Positions 16,510 through 24,808 of a stretch of DNA of 37,398 nt are shown here, piece by piece. Position numbers and translations under genes: made by a program. The notes beneath the pieces were generated by a model. That model did no database searches and was not told the origin of the DNA. It saw nothing but the letters and a program-made list of their open reading frames with translations. Origin of the DNA: Streptomyces sp. ISL-66 (GTDB taxonomy: Bacteria > Actinomycetota > Actinomycetes > Streptomycetales > Streptomycetaceae); assembly GCF_018614135.1 (NCBI RefSeq), contig NZ_JAGGOW010000056.1, positions 1 to 37,398 on the forward strand, read 5' to 3'. Each line of letters begins with the position of its first letter. Position 1 is the first letter of the stretch.

Positions 16510-17337
16510 GTGAGCGCCATGCCTCTTGCCCTACTGCTGACCACGGCCGCTGCCACGGCCGTCGGCGCTGCCGCGCTGCACGCCGTCCACGGCCTGCGGA
16601 AGCAAGTCACGGCCCTGCGCGGTGAGCTGGTCGGCTCGGCGCACCCGCGCGGTGCGTCCGTGCCGCACGCCCGCGCCGCCGTGGGGTCCCCCGCGACCGA
16701 GATACGAGCCGCCGTGGCCGAGGCCCTCGCCGAGGAGCGCGAGCGGGAGCTCGCCGAGGCGCGTGCCTTCTGGGCCGCCCAGGAGGCCCGTGACGCCGCC
16801 GACGCCCCCTCCCTGCTGGGCGGCCCGGCCGGCCTCGGCGACGACAGCCCGGTCTTCCTGCCCCGCCAGGTGGATCTGGTCGGTCTGGAGCCGCTGCTCG
16901 GCGACGAGCCGTTCGACGAGTACCAGGACGCCGATCCGGGCTCGGAATCGGCCGAGCTGGCCGCCGCCCGCCGGCGCCACCCCTCGCACCCCGACTTCGT
17001 GCCGGTCCAGTCGCACTCCGGCGTCGACCACGAGCGCACGGTCAGCCGCCTCGAGGAGCTCGCCGAGGCCCGTACGGCCCTCGCGGACGTCCGCCCCGGC
17101 CCGCTGGGCACCCTGGACGTGTACGTCTTCACCGACGGCACCACGCTCTGCATGACTCCGGGCCACCGGGAGACCGCGGAGCGCCTGGCCGACGCCCTGC
17201 GCTCGGGCAGCGCCCCGGTCCTGCTGGGCGGCTCGGGCATCTCCGGCGCCTACGCCCTGACCTTCTCCTGCGGCGACATCGAGGACCCGGACAGCAACGT
17301 CTACATCCTCGCGGACCGCGTCATCGCATCGCTCTGA
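16510..17337 (+). CDS. Conserved hypothetical protein with N-terminal hydrophobic segment
   Basis: Protein of 275 residues, GTG start at 16510 behind CAGGAG. Residues 4-25 are hydrophobic (LALLLTTAAATAVGAAALHA), a probable membrane anchor or uncleaved signal. A charged Ala/Glu/Arg helix follows (about 63-95, VAEALAEERERELAEARAFW), likely coiled coil. The C-terminal 90 residues (about 185-275) look like a compact alpha/beta domain containing two cysteines (LCMTPGHRE and FSCGDIEDPDSN). I do not recognise the family; it resembles actinomycete-only proteins. Its end overlaps the convergent next gene by 17 bases. Confidence 0.8.
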   Translation: MSAMPLALLLTTAAATAVGAAALHAVHGLRKQVTALRGELVGSAHPRGASVPHARAAVGSPATEIRAAVAEALAEERERELAEARAFWAAQEARDAADAPSLLGGPAGLGDDSPVFLPRQVDLVGLEPLLGDEPFDEYQDADPGSESAELAAARRRHPSHPDFVPVQSHSGVDHERTVSRLEELAEARTALADVRPGPLGTLDVYVFTDGTTLCMTPGHRETAERLADALRSGSAPVLLGGSGISGAYALTFSCGDIEDPDSNVYILADRVIASL

Positions 17338-17719
17338 CTTCCGCCAGCTCCACCAGCCGTACGGCCTCGTCCAGGATCCCGGACGGGGCCTTCGTGCCGT
17401 CCGGACCCGTCACGGGTCCCCCGGCGGCGCCGGCCGTCGCCGGGGCACGCAGCGCCTCGGCGAGGTCCAGCCCGGCCACGGCCACTTGATCGCCGACGAC
17501 GAAGATCCCCGCGTCCGGCATCTCCCGCGCCGGAGCCGCCCCCACGGCGTCCCCCGCGCCCCGCGCGGCCGCCTCCAGCCGCTGGGCCCGTACGGACAGC
17601 TCCCGGGCCAGCTCCAGCGCCGTCTCGGCGGCACCCTGCTGGAGCCGGCTCTGCGGCGCGGCCCGCAGCCGGTCGGCGAATCGCTCCACGGCGGCGGTCA
17701 GGGGTGAGGTATCGAGCAC
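17321..17719 (-). CDS. Conserved hypothetical protein, helical
   Basis: Product of 132 residues if the GTG at 17719 (VLDTSPLTAAVERF) is used; an upstream ATG at 17776 would add 19 weakly biased residues. The sequence is Ala/Leu/Arg-rich and mostly helical, with a short Gly/Pro-rich loop near residues 90-110 (APATAGAAGGPVTGPDG) and a motif DAGIFVVGDQVAVAG in the middle that looks like a beta hairpin. No family recognised. It converges on and overlaps the gene at 16510-17337. The DUF4287 gene diverges about 100 bases away. Confidence 0.65.
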   Translation of the reverse strand: MLDTSPLTAAVERFADRLRAAPQSRLQQGAAETALELARELSVRAQRLEAAARGAGDAVGAAPAREMPDAGIFVVGDQVAVAGLDLAEALRAPATAGAAGGPVTGPDGTKAPSGILDEAVRLVELAEVRAMR

Positions 17720-17820
17720 CCGGCCGACCTTACGCGCCGCCCCGGCGCCATTGCCAACGGGCGAACTCTCCGGCACGGTGGCGTGAAGAGAACAGCACGG
17801 CGATACCTCCGGAGGCGCCC

Positions 17821-18051
17821 ATGTCCGTAGAGTTCTCCGAACAGACCCACCGCAACATGATCGGCAGAATTCCCGAGACCACCGGTCGTGAACTGTCCGA
17901 CTGGCTCCGCACCGTGGACGACGGTCCGTCCCTCTTCCGGTTCGAAGAGAAGGTCAGCTGGCTGCTGGGCGCGCACGAACTCTCGTACGGCCAGGCCAAG
18001 GCGATCATCCACGAGCACGACCTGCGCAGGGCCGCCCGCAAGTTCGGCTGA
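17821..18051 (+). CDS. DUF4287 family protein
   Basis: Small soluble protein of 76 residues matching what I remember of the DUF4287 family: FSEQTHRNMIGRIPETTGRE (about 5-24), then WLRTVDDG and VSWLLGAHELSYGQAKAIIHE. Family members are short, often found alone or fused to DUF5655, and lack a known function. The ATG at 17821 has CCGGAGG 5 bases upstream. It is followed by a strong terminator shared with the convergent Bax-inhibitor gene. Confidence 0.85.
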   Translation: MSVEFSEQTHRNMIGRIPETTGRELSDWLRTVDDGPSLFRFEEKVSWLLGAHELSYGQAKAIIHEHDLRRAARKFG

Positions 18052-18104
18052 GCGAGCCCCTGTCCCTGTCCGAATCCCCCGATCCCCCCGACCCCCGACA
18101 TGCG

Positions 18105-18140
18105 GGAAGGCCCCGCGAGCGCTTGCTCGCGGGGCCTTCC
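18105..18140. terminator. Bidirectional terminator
   Basis: Perfect 16-base stem, GGAAGGCCCCGCGAGC (18105-18120) with its complement (18125-18140) and a GCTT loop, midway between two convergent genes. Confidence 0.88.
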
Positions 18141-18162
18141 TCAGCTCAATGGGGTGTTGCCG

Positions 18163-19014
18163 CTAGTCACCCTTGAGGATGGAGATCAGGCGCAGCATCT
18201 CCATGTAGATCCACACCAGCGTCATGGTGAGGCCGAAGGCCGCCAGCCAGGACTCCTCGCGCGGGGCGCCGTAGGTCACGCCGTCCTCGACCTGCTTGAA
18301 GTCCAGGGCGAGGAAGCAGGCACCGAGGATGACGCCGATGACGCCGAAGAGGATGCCGAGACCGCCGCTGCGGAAGCCGAGGCCGTCACCGCCGCCGAAG
18401 ATCGAGAACAGCAGGTTGACGGCCATCAGGAGCATGAAGCCCATGGCGGCGGCCATCACGAAGCCGTAGAAGCGCCGGTTGACGTTGATCCAGCGCATCT
18501 TGTAGGCGATCAGCACGCCGGCGAAGACGCACATCGTGCCCATCACGGCCTGGACGACCGTGCCGGCGCCGAGCTGGGCGCTGACGGCCGCGCTGATGAC
18601 ACCGAGGAAGACGCCCTCGAACGCCGCGTAGGCCAGGATCAGCGCCGGTACGGGCTTGCTCTTGAACGACTGCACCATCGCGAGGACGAACGCGATGAGC
18701 GCGGCGCCGACGGCGATGCCGTACGACGTGTTGATGTTGGCCGCATCGACGGGCAGCGTGATCCAGGAGATGACCGCCGTCAGGATGACCGTGCCGAGCG
18801 TCATGGCCGTACGGCTCACGACGTCGTCGATGGTCATCGCGTTTCCGCGCACCGGCGCCTGCGGCATACCCGTGGCCGGGTCGGTCGCGTAGGGGTTGGT
18901 CGCGTAGGGGTTGGTCGTGGCCCCGGCCTGGGGCTGCTGCGTGCCGAAGCCCGCATAAGCACCGTTGTCGCGGCTGAACCCCCGTCGCGAGAAGACCGGG
19001 TTGCTGCTCCTCAT
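18163..19014 (-). CDS. Bax inhibitor-1/YccA family membrane protein
   Basis: Integral membrane protein of 283 residues. Residues 1-60 are a polar cytoplasmic tail that repeats NPYAT twice, encoded by a duplicated 15-base stretch. Six to seven hydrophobic segments follow between about 70 and 280, with the family-typical ending LALDFKQVEDGVTYGAPREE and LVWIYMEMLRLISILKGD, which carries the conserved acidic residues of the proposed pH-sensing, calcium-leak pore. The role in bacteria is unclear (membrane stress or ion leak). ATG at 19014 behind GGAGGAGTGAG. bldA lies upstream on the same strand, but its terminator hairpins separate the two. Confidence 0.92.
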   Translation of the reverse strand: MRSSNPVFSRRGFSRDNGAYAGFGTQQPQAGATTNPYATNPYATDPATGMPQAPVRGNAMTIDDVVSRTAMTLGTVILTAVISWITLPVDAANINTSYGIAVGAALIAFVLAMVQSFKSKPVPALILAYAAFEGVFLGVISAAVSAQLGAGTVVQAVMGTMCVFAGVLIAYKMRWINVNRRFYGFVMAAAMGFMLLMAVNLLFSIFGGGDGLGFRSGGLGILFGVIGVILGACFLALDFKQVEDGVTYGAPREESWLAAFGLTMTLVWIYMEMLRLISILKGD

Positions 19015-19166
19015 CTCACTCCTCCGTGGCCACCGTGCGCGGCCTTGCGTCAAGAGTAATGCGGTAGCAAAGGAATCGCCCTACTGCTCGGGGAGGATCT
19101 TTCCGGGATCCGACCGGCAAAACGCCCGGATCCTGCGGGCGGAGGAACGGGGCCGTGCAATGGCGG

Positions 19167-19222
19167 CGGCGGGGGCCCCTCGGGCGCCCCCGCCGTTCGC
19201 ACGTTCCGGTTCGACGGAACGT
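19167..19222 (-). terminator. Two hairpins downstream of bldA
   Basis: First, ACGTTCCG-N6-CGGAACGT (19201-19222), only 5 bases after the tRNA 3' end. Second, a 10-base stem CGGCGGGGGC (19167-19176) with 19186-19195 and a 9-base loop. The second looks like the terminator; the first may direct 3' processing. Confidence 0.65.
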
Positions 19223-19227
19223 CGTCG

Positions 19228-19309
19228 TGCCCGAAGCCGGACTTGAACCGGCACGACCCGAAGGTCAGCGAGGTTTAAGCTCGCCGTGTCTGCATTCCAC
19301 CATCCGGGC
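19228..19309 (-). tRNA. bldA: tRNA-Leu (UAA), the developmental regulator bldA
   Basis: On the minus strand an 82-base class II tRNA folds well: acceptor GCCCGGA with TTCGGGC and discriminator A; anticodon stem GCGAG/CTCGC around loop CTTAAAC (anticodon TAA); long variable arm GACC-TTCG-GGTC; T-arm GCCGG-TTCAAGT-CCGGC. CCA is not encoded. A leucine tRNA reading UUA in so GC-rich a genome is bldA, which in Streptomyces limits translation of the few genes with TTA codons, many concerned with aerial growth and antibiotics. By eye I found no in-frame TTA in the genes called in this window. Confidence 0.97.
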
Positions 19310-19720
19310 GCAGGGCGTAGCGGCCCCCTTGTGAAAAACCTTCGAACGCTACGGTCGAGCCTATCCGGAAGGCCTGCACTCCGACCTGGGCATCTCGCCG
19401 ATGTTGTCTGATTTTACTGGTGGTTGATGGATCGTCAGCACCCAGAACGCACGGTCGGCCCCTTGCCCGCGGTGATCACGGCCGCCACGGGATTGACGGG
19501 ATTTCGATGGCCCGCGCCACCCCGGGCACCACCCCGGGCGCCACCCGCCCGTCATCCCAAAGGAGGAGCCCGAGCCGTCCGCGTCAGACTCCAGTGGGCC
19601 GGAGAACGGGCACCACGGCTGATCCGGAGCGGGGGTGGGTCCACCGACGATGGGAAGGCCCCGCCCACCGCGGACCGTGAGCCCGGTCCGCAGGCCCCGC
19701 CCCTGACAGGAGTCGCTCCC
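19310..19720. other. Gap between bldA and the ABC transporter genes
   Basis: 411 bases without a gene I can support. On the minus strand TAGGCT (19358-19363) is a possible bldA -10, which would give a leader of about 40 bases; no good -35 is seen. The part near 19393-19435 is relatively AT-rich. At 19559-19567 AAGGAGGAG resembles a strong ribosome site but no start codon follows it at a usable distance. ACCCCGGGC occurs twice in tandem near 19518-19540. Confidence 0.4.
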
Positions 19721-20494
19721 GTGACGACCATGAACTACGCTCCGCACACCACCCAGGCCGTCGCCGCGCGCGCCACCGGCCTCTCCAAGGTGTACGGCCA
19801 GGGCGAGACCCAGGTGGTCGCCCTGGACAACGTCTCCGTGGACTTCGCCTCGGGCCGGTTCACCGCGATCATGGGGCCCTCCGGCTCCGGCAAGTCCACG
19901 CTGATGCACTGCGTCGCCGGCCTGGACACCTTCTCCGCCGGGTCCGTCCGGATCGGCGAGACCGAGCTCTCCACCCTGAAGGACAAGCAGCTCACGCAGC
20001 TGCGCCGGGACAAGATCGGCTTCATCTTCCAGGCCTTCAACCTGCTGCCGACCCTGACGGCCCTGGAGAACATCACGCTCCCCATGGACATCGCCGGCCG
20101 CAAGCCGGACAAGCAGTGGCTGGACTCGGTGATCTCCATGGTCGGCCTCTCCGACCGCCTCGGCCACCGTCCCACCCAGCTCTCCGGCGGCCAGCAGCAG
20201 CGCGTTGCCGTCGCCCGCGCCCTGGCCTCCCGTCCCGAGATCATCTTCGGCGACGAGCCGACCGGAAACCTGGACTCGCGCTCGGGCGCCGAGGTTCTCG
20301 GCTTCCTGCGCAACTCGGTCCGCGAGCTCGGCCAGACCGTCGTCATGGTCACCCACGACCCGGTCGCCGCCTCCTACGCGGACCGCGTCATCTTCCTCGC
20401 CGACGGCCGCATCGTCGACGAGATGCTGCACCCCACCGCGGACGGCGTGCTGGACCGCATGAAGGCCTTCGACGCCAAGGGCCGCACCAGCTGA
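19721..20494 (+). CDS. ABC transporter ATP-binding protein (MacB/LolD type)
   Basis: ATPase of 257 residues that powers the permease encoded next. Walker A GPSGSGKST is at residues 52-60, the Q-loop is in FIFQAFNLLPTLTALEN, the signature is LSGGQQQR, Walker B is IIFGDEPTGNLD, and the H-loop is VMVTHDP. The FNLLPTLTALEN and GDEPTGNLD wording is typical of the MacB/LolD/FtsE subfamily, which uses mechanotransmission rather than classical import. GTG start at 19721 behind AGGAG; an ATG three codons later is an alternative. The substrate is unknown. Cotranscribed with the permease, 65 bases downstream. Confidence 0.93.
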   Translation: MTTMNYAPHTTQAVAARATGLSKVYGQGETQVVALDNVSVDFASGRFTAIMGPSGSGKSTLMHCVAGLDTFSAGSVRIGETELSTLKDKQLTQLRRDKIGFIFQAFNLLPTLTALENITLPMDIAGRKPDKQWLDSVISMVGLSDRLGHRPTQLSGGQQQRVAVARALASRPEIIFGDEPTGNLDSRSGAEVLGFLRNSVRELGQTVVMVTHDPVAASYADRVIFLADGRIVDEMLHPTADGVLDRMKAFDAKGRTS

Positions 20495-20559
20495 GGGACG
20501 CCCGTTCCCCCCGCAGACGTCCGTCGCCGCTGACCCCTTACCACCTGGACTCCTCCACC

Positions 20560-23112
20560 ATGTTCCGTACCGCCCTGCGCAACGTGCTCGCGCACAAGGC
20601 CCGGCTGCTGATGACGGTGCTCGCCGTCGTCCTCGGCGTCGCCTTCGTCGCCGGCACGCTCGTCTTCACCGACACCGTCGGCAAGGCGATGTCGAACCAG
20701 TCCGCCAAGAGCTTCGAGGGCGTGGCCGTCTCGGTCACCTCCTACGGTCCCTCCCGCAACGCCGACGGCGCGAAGGAGGGCGAGCCGGGCATCAGCCAGC
20801 AGACCCTCGACAAGGTCAAGGCGCTGAACGGCGTGGACGCCGCCTCGGGCCGCGTCCACGGCTTCGCCGCCGTCGGCGACCAGGACGGCAAGCTGATCGG
20901 CACCGGCTGGTCCAACGCCGGCGCCAACTTCGTCCCGCTGAAGGACGGCAAGGACCCCCGCTACGCCTTCACCCAGGGCAGCGGCCCGGCCACGGCCGAC
21001 CAGATCGCCCTCGACGAGGAGACGGCCGAGCGCGGCAAGTACCAAGTGGGCGACAGGGTCCGGGTGGCCGACAACGGCCCGGCCAAGGAGTACGCCCTCG
21101 CCGGTGTCTTCACCACCGAGGACGGCGCGGTCAACGCGGGCGGCTCGCTCGTCCTGTTCGACACCCCGACCGCCCAGCAGCTCTACCTCAAGCCCGGCTT
21201 CTACGACGAGCTCTCGGTCAGCGCCAAGACCGGCACCGACGCCGAGGCGCTGCTCGCCGCGATCAAGCCCCTCGTCGGCAAGGACGCCAAGGCACAGACC
21301 GGCGCGGCCCTCGCTGCCGAACAGGCCGAGCAGATCGAGGAGGGCATGGGCAGCATGAACCAGATGCTGCTCGTGTTCGCCCTGATCTCGCTCTTCGTCG
21401 GCGTCTTCCTGATCTACAACACCTTCACCATGCTGGTCGCCCAGCGCACGAAGGAGCTGGCCCTGCTGCGCGCCGTCGGCGCCAACCGCGGCCAGGTCAA
21501 GCGCTCGGTCCTGGCCGAGGCCCTGGTCGTCGGCGTGATCTCCGCCGCCATCGGCCTGGTCGCCGGCATCGGCCTCGCGATCGGCATGCGCTCCGCGATG
21601 GGCGCCTTCGACATCAAGATCCCGGCCGGCCCGCTGGTCGTCGCACCCCTCACCATCGCCGCCGCGATCGGCATCGGCGTCCTCGTCACGATGCTCGCCG
21701 CCTGGCTGCCCGCGCGCCGCACCGCGAAGATCGCCCCGGTCGCCGCCATGGGCAGCGCCCACCTGCCGGCCACCGTCAAGTCCCTGATGCTGCGCAACAG
21801 CATCGGCGGCGCGGTCACCCTGCTCGGTATGCTCGCCATCCTGGGCGGCGCGCTGACCGGCAAGGACGGCAAGACGCTCATCGGCGCCGGCGCCTTCCTC
21901 ACGATGATCGGCATCATCATCCTGCTGCCGGCGCTCTCCCGCCCGGTCATCGCGGCCGTCCGCCCGCTGATGGAGAAGCTCTTCGGCGTCGCCGGCAAGC
22001 TCGCCGCGCAGAACGCCGTCCGCAACCCCCGCCGCACCGCCGTCACCGCCGCCTCCCTGGCCATCGGCCTGACCCTGGTCACCGCCCTGTCCGTGCTCGG
22101 CATCACCATGGGCAAGGCCATCGACCGCATGACGACGGACAACCTCAAGGCCGACTACAAGGTCTCCATGGGCGACACCATGGGCAACCTGGACCCCTCC
22201 GTGCTACCGGCCCTGGCGAAGGCTCCGGGCGTCAAGGCGGTCTCCCCGCAGCAGGCCGGGTACCTGCGGACCGGTGACGGCAAGGAGTTCCACTCCGTCT
22301 CCGGCGTCAACCCGGCCACCATCGGTCAGCTCCTCAACTTCGACGTGGTCGGCGGGCGGATGGACAGCCTCGCCAAGGGCGAGGTGGCGGTCGCCGAGAA
22401 GACCGCCAAGGAGAGCGGCCTGTCGGTCGGCTCCACGCTGAAGGCCACCTTCGAAGACGAGCAGAAGGCCGACCTCAAGGTCGGCGCGATCTACAAGGAC
22501 ATGGAGGGCATGCTCTCCCCCTACGTGATCGACTACAGCATCCTCGACAAGCACAGCGAGGAGCCGTACATCCGCGAGGTCTACGTCAAGACGGACGGCG
22601 GCGCCTCCGAGAAGGCCGGGAAGTCCCTCGTCGACGCCCTCGGCAAGAACCCGGCGATCACCTTCGCCACCCAGCAGGACATCCGCGACGAGATGGGCGG
22701 CATGATCAACACCGCCCTGAACATCATGTACGGCCTGCTCGGCATGGCCCTGATCATCTCGGTCCTCGGCGTCGTGAACACCCTGGCCATGTCCGTGTAC
22801 GAGCGGACGCAGGAGATCGGCATGCTGCGGGCGATCGGCCTGGACCGCGGCAAGGTCAAGAACATGATCCGCCTGGAAGCCATCGTGATCTCGCTCTTCG
22901 GCGCGGTGATCGGCGTGGCCCTCGGCACCTTCATCGCCTGGGCCGTCGGCGAGACCATCAAGGGCTCCATCCCGAACTACGCCCTGGTCATCCCCTTCGA
23001 CCGGATCGCGATCTTCATGCTGCTGGCCGGCATCGTCGGCGCCCTGGCGGCCATGTGGCCCGCCCGCAGCGCGGCCCGGCTGAACATGCTGACCGCCATC
23101 AAGACGGAGTGA
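20560..23112 (+). CDS. ABC transporter permease, duplicated FtsX/MacB-type
   Basis: Membrane protein of 850 residues. An N-terminal transmembrane helix (about 15-37, LLMTVLAVVLGVAFVAGTLV) is followed by a large extracytoplasmic MacB-core-like domain (about 40-265). Three helices form the first FtsX domain (about 270-400), starting MLLVFALISLFVGVFLIYNTFTML. A second copy follows, with a single helix, a second extracytoplasmic domain and a final FtsX domain ending near AAMWPARSAARLN. Such permeases export lipids, peptides or lipoproteins, or relay signals. No ribosome site is obvious before the ATG at 20560, so translation may depend on the ATPase gene. A strong terminator follows at 23164. Confidence 0.92.
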   Translation: MFRTALRNVLAHKARLLMTVLAVVLGVAFVAGTLVFTDTVGKAMSNQSAKSFEGVAVSVTSYGPSRNADGAKEGEPGISQQTLDKVKALNGVDAASGRVHGFAAVGDQDGKLIGTGWSNAGANFVPLKDGKDPRYAFTQGSGPATADQIALDEETAERGKYQVGDRVRVADNGPAKEYALAGVFTTEDGAVNAGGSLVLFDTPTAQQLYLKPGFYDELSVSAKTGTDAEALLAAIKPLVGKDAKAQTGAALAAEQAEQIEEGMGSMNQMLLVFALISLFVGVFLIYNTFTMLVAQRTKELALLRAVGANRGQVKRSVLAEALVVGVISAAIGLVAGIGLAIGMRSAMGAFDIKIPAGPLVVAPLTIAAAIGIGVLVTMLAAWLPARRTAKIAPVAAMGSAHLPATVKSLMLRNSIGGAVTLLGMLAILGGALTGKDGKTLIGAGAFLTMIGIIILLPALSRPVIAAVRPLMEKLFGVAGKLAAQNAVRNPRRTAVTAASLAIGLTLVTALSVLGITMGKAIDRMTTDNLKADYKVSMGDTMGNLDPSVLPALAKAPGVKAVSPQQAGYLRTGDGKEFHSVSGVNPATIGQLLNFDVVGGRMDSLAKGEVAVAEKTAKESGLSVGSTLKATFEDEQKADLKVGAIYKDMEGMLSPYVIDYSILDKHSEEPYIREVYVKTDGGASEKAGKSLVDALGKNPAITFATQQDIRDEMGGMINTALNIMYGLLGMALIISVLGVVNTLAMSVYERTQEIGMLRAIGLDRGKVKNMIRLEAIVISLFGAVIGVALGTFIAWAVGETIKGSIPNYALVIPFDRIAIFMLLAGIVGALAAMWPARSAARLNMLTAIKTE

Positions 23113-23163
23113 GCGACCGGCACCGTACGACGGCCGCCCACGCGAGGGCGGCCCGCACGAAGA

Positions 23164-23200
23164 CCGGGGGCCCCGCGACTTTCCGTCGCGGGGCCCCCGG
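23164..23200. terminator. Bidirectional terminator between permease and cfa
   Basis: Perfect 16-base stem CCGGGGGCCCCGCGAC (23164-23179) with its complement (23185-23200) and a TTTCC loop, placed between two convergent genes. Confidence 0.88.
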
Positions 23201-23231
23201 CCCGTTTCCGCCCGCGTCCGCCTCCGGGCCC

Positions 23232-24557
23232 TTACGCCGACCACTGGCGGGCGCGCAGCGGCATCCCGGAATCCGCCGGGCCCCCGTCGTCGGTGCGCAC
23301 GGCCAGCACCTGGTTGACCCCGAGCCGGTTGCGCTCGAAGCCGAGCGCCGAGGCCGCCATGTACAGCAGCCAGACCCGGGACCGCCCGACGGAGGTCAGC
23401 CGCACGGCCTCGTCCCAGTGCTTCTCCAGCCGCGCCACCCAGGCCCGCAGGGTGAGGGCGTAGTGCTCGCGCAGCGCCTCCACGTCACGGACCTCGAAGC
23501 CGGCCCGCTCCAGTTCTCCGACGGTGGTGCCGAGCGGGGAGAGCTCGCCGTCGGGGAAGACGTAGGCGTCTATGAACTCGTCGATCCGGTACGCCTCTTC
23601 GTCCGGTTCGGGGCGCCGGGCGATCTGATGGTTCAGCAGCCGGCCGCCGGGCCGCAGCAGCGCGTGCAGGGTCTGGGCGTACGCGCGGTAGCGCTCGGAG
23701 CCCACGTGCTCGGCCATGCCGATGGAGGAGATCGCGTCGTACGGGCCGTCCTTGACGTCCCGGTAGTCCTGGACCCGGATCTCGACGAGGTCGGCCAGGC
23801 CCTCCTCGGCCACCCGCTTGCGCGCGTAGGCGGCCTGCTCGCGCGAGAGGGTGATCCCGGTGACCCTGACCCCGTACGCGCGGGCCGCGTGCAGGGCCAT
23901 GGAGCCCCAGCCGCAGCCGACGTCCAGGAGCCGGTCGCCGGGGCTCAGGGCCAGCTTGCGGCAGACCAGGTCGAGCTTGTCGTGCTGGGCCTCCTCCAGC
24001 GTGCCGCCCGGGCTCCAGTAGGCGCAGGAGTACACCATCGAGGGGCCGAGCACGTGGGCGTAGAACTCGTTGCCCACGTCGTAGTGGTGGCTGATGGCCG
24101 CGCGGTCGCGGCCCTTGGTGTGCCGGGGCCCACCGCGGCGCTGCGCCTCCTCGGGCGGCGGAGCGGGCGCCGGCCACGGCCGGGCCAGGCCCACGAGGTC
24201 GCGTAGGGCCGTCCGCCGCGCGGGATCGCGCAGCAGGGCCCGCAGTCCCTGGGGGGCCTGGGGCGGCGGCTCTTCGCCGGGCCGGCGGCCGCTCTCCCAC
24301 AGCAGCGGCGCCACTCGTTCCAGGAGGGCGAACAGATCGCCCTCCACCGTCATGTCCCCCGATACCCAAGCCCGCGCCAGGCCCAGCTCACCCGGCTTCC
24401 ACAGCAGGCGGCGCAGGGCGCGGCGGCTGTGGAAGACGAGGACGGGGCCGGCGGGCGGGCCCGCTTCGCTGCCGTCCCAGGCCCGGACGCGCACGGGCAG
24501 GGGGGCGCCGAGCAGGGTCTCGGCAACAGCGACCAGCCGCGGCGCGGCGTCGGTCAT
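23232..24557 (-). CDS. cfa: Cyclopropane-fatty-acyl-phospholipid synthase family methyltransferase
   Basis: Protein of 441 residues that transfers a methyl or methylene group from S-adenosylmethionine to an unsaturated acyl chain in membrane phospholipids. The Cfa N-terminal domain (GDMTVEGDLFALLERV) is followed by SHHYDVGNEFYAHVLGPSMVYSCAYW, the SAM motif LLDVGCGWGSMALHAA, ITLSREQAAYA, and IEIR-type residues. The family hallmark IGMAEHVG is present. ATG at 24557 behind GGAGGTG. A Pro-rich insert (PAPAPPPEEAQRRGG) separates the N-terminal domain from the catalytic core. The exact product (cyclopropane or methyl-branched lipid) is not certain. Confidence 0.9.
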   Translation of the reverse strand: MTDAAPRLVAVAETLLGAPLPVRVRAWDGSEAGPPAGPVLVFHSRRALRRLLWKPGELGLARAWVSGDMTVEGDLFALLERVAPLLWESGRRPGEEPPPQAPQGLRALLRDPARRTALRDLVGLARPWPAPAPPPEEAQRRGGPRHTKGRDRAAISHHYDVGNEFYAHVLGPSMVYSCAYWSPGGTLEEAQHDKLDLVCRKLALSPGDRLLDVGCGWGSMALHAARAYGVRVTGITLSREQAAYARKRVAEEGLADLVEIRVQDYRDVKDGPYDAISSIGMAEHVGSERYRAYAQTLHALLRPGGRLLNHQIARRPEPDEEAYRIDEFIDAYVFPDGELSPLGTTVGELERAGFEVRDVEALREHYALTLRAWVARLEKHWDEAVRLTSVGRSRVWLLYMAASALGFERNRLGVNQVLAVRTDDGGPADSGMPLRARQWSA

Positions 24558-24663
24558 GGCACACCTCCAGAAAGGTCCGACCCAAGCGTCTACCCGTCCT
24601 GGGCGGCGGATAAGCCGCCGGACGGGTCCGCCGTCCGGAGAGCCGAGCGGCGCTCGAGGCACG

Positions 24664-24707
24664 CCGAAGGGGCCGCCCGCACCACGGATGGCGGGCGGCC
24701 CCTTCGG
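24664..24707 (-). terminator. Terminator downstream of ndh
   Basis: 17-base perfect stem, CCGAAGGGGCCGCCCGC (24664-24680) with 24691-24707 and a 10-base loop. Confidence 0.8.
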
Positions 24708-24721
24708 GTCGCGCTGGGTCT

Positions 24722-24790
24722 TGCCGGTCCTACTGGGTCCTTCTGGGTCCTACGGGTGCCTCTGGTCCTGCTGGTCCTGCTGGTCCTACG
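24722..24790. repeat. Degenerate CTGGGTCCTAC tandem repeats
   Basis: About six imperfect 9-11-base units (CTGGGTCCTT, CTGGGTCCTA, CTGGTCCTG three times, CTGGTCCTACG) lie between the ndh stop and its terminator. Not coding. Confidence 0.55.
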
Positions 24791-24808
24791 AGGTGCTGCC
24801 GGACCGGG

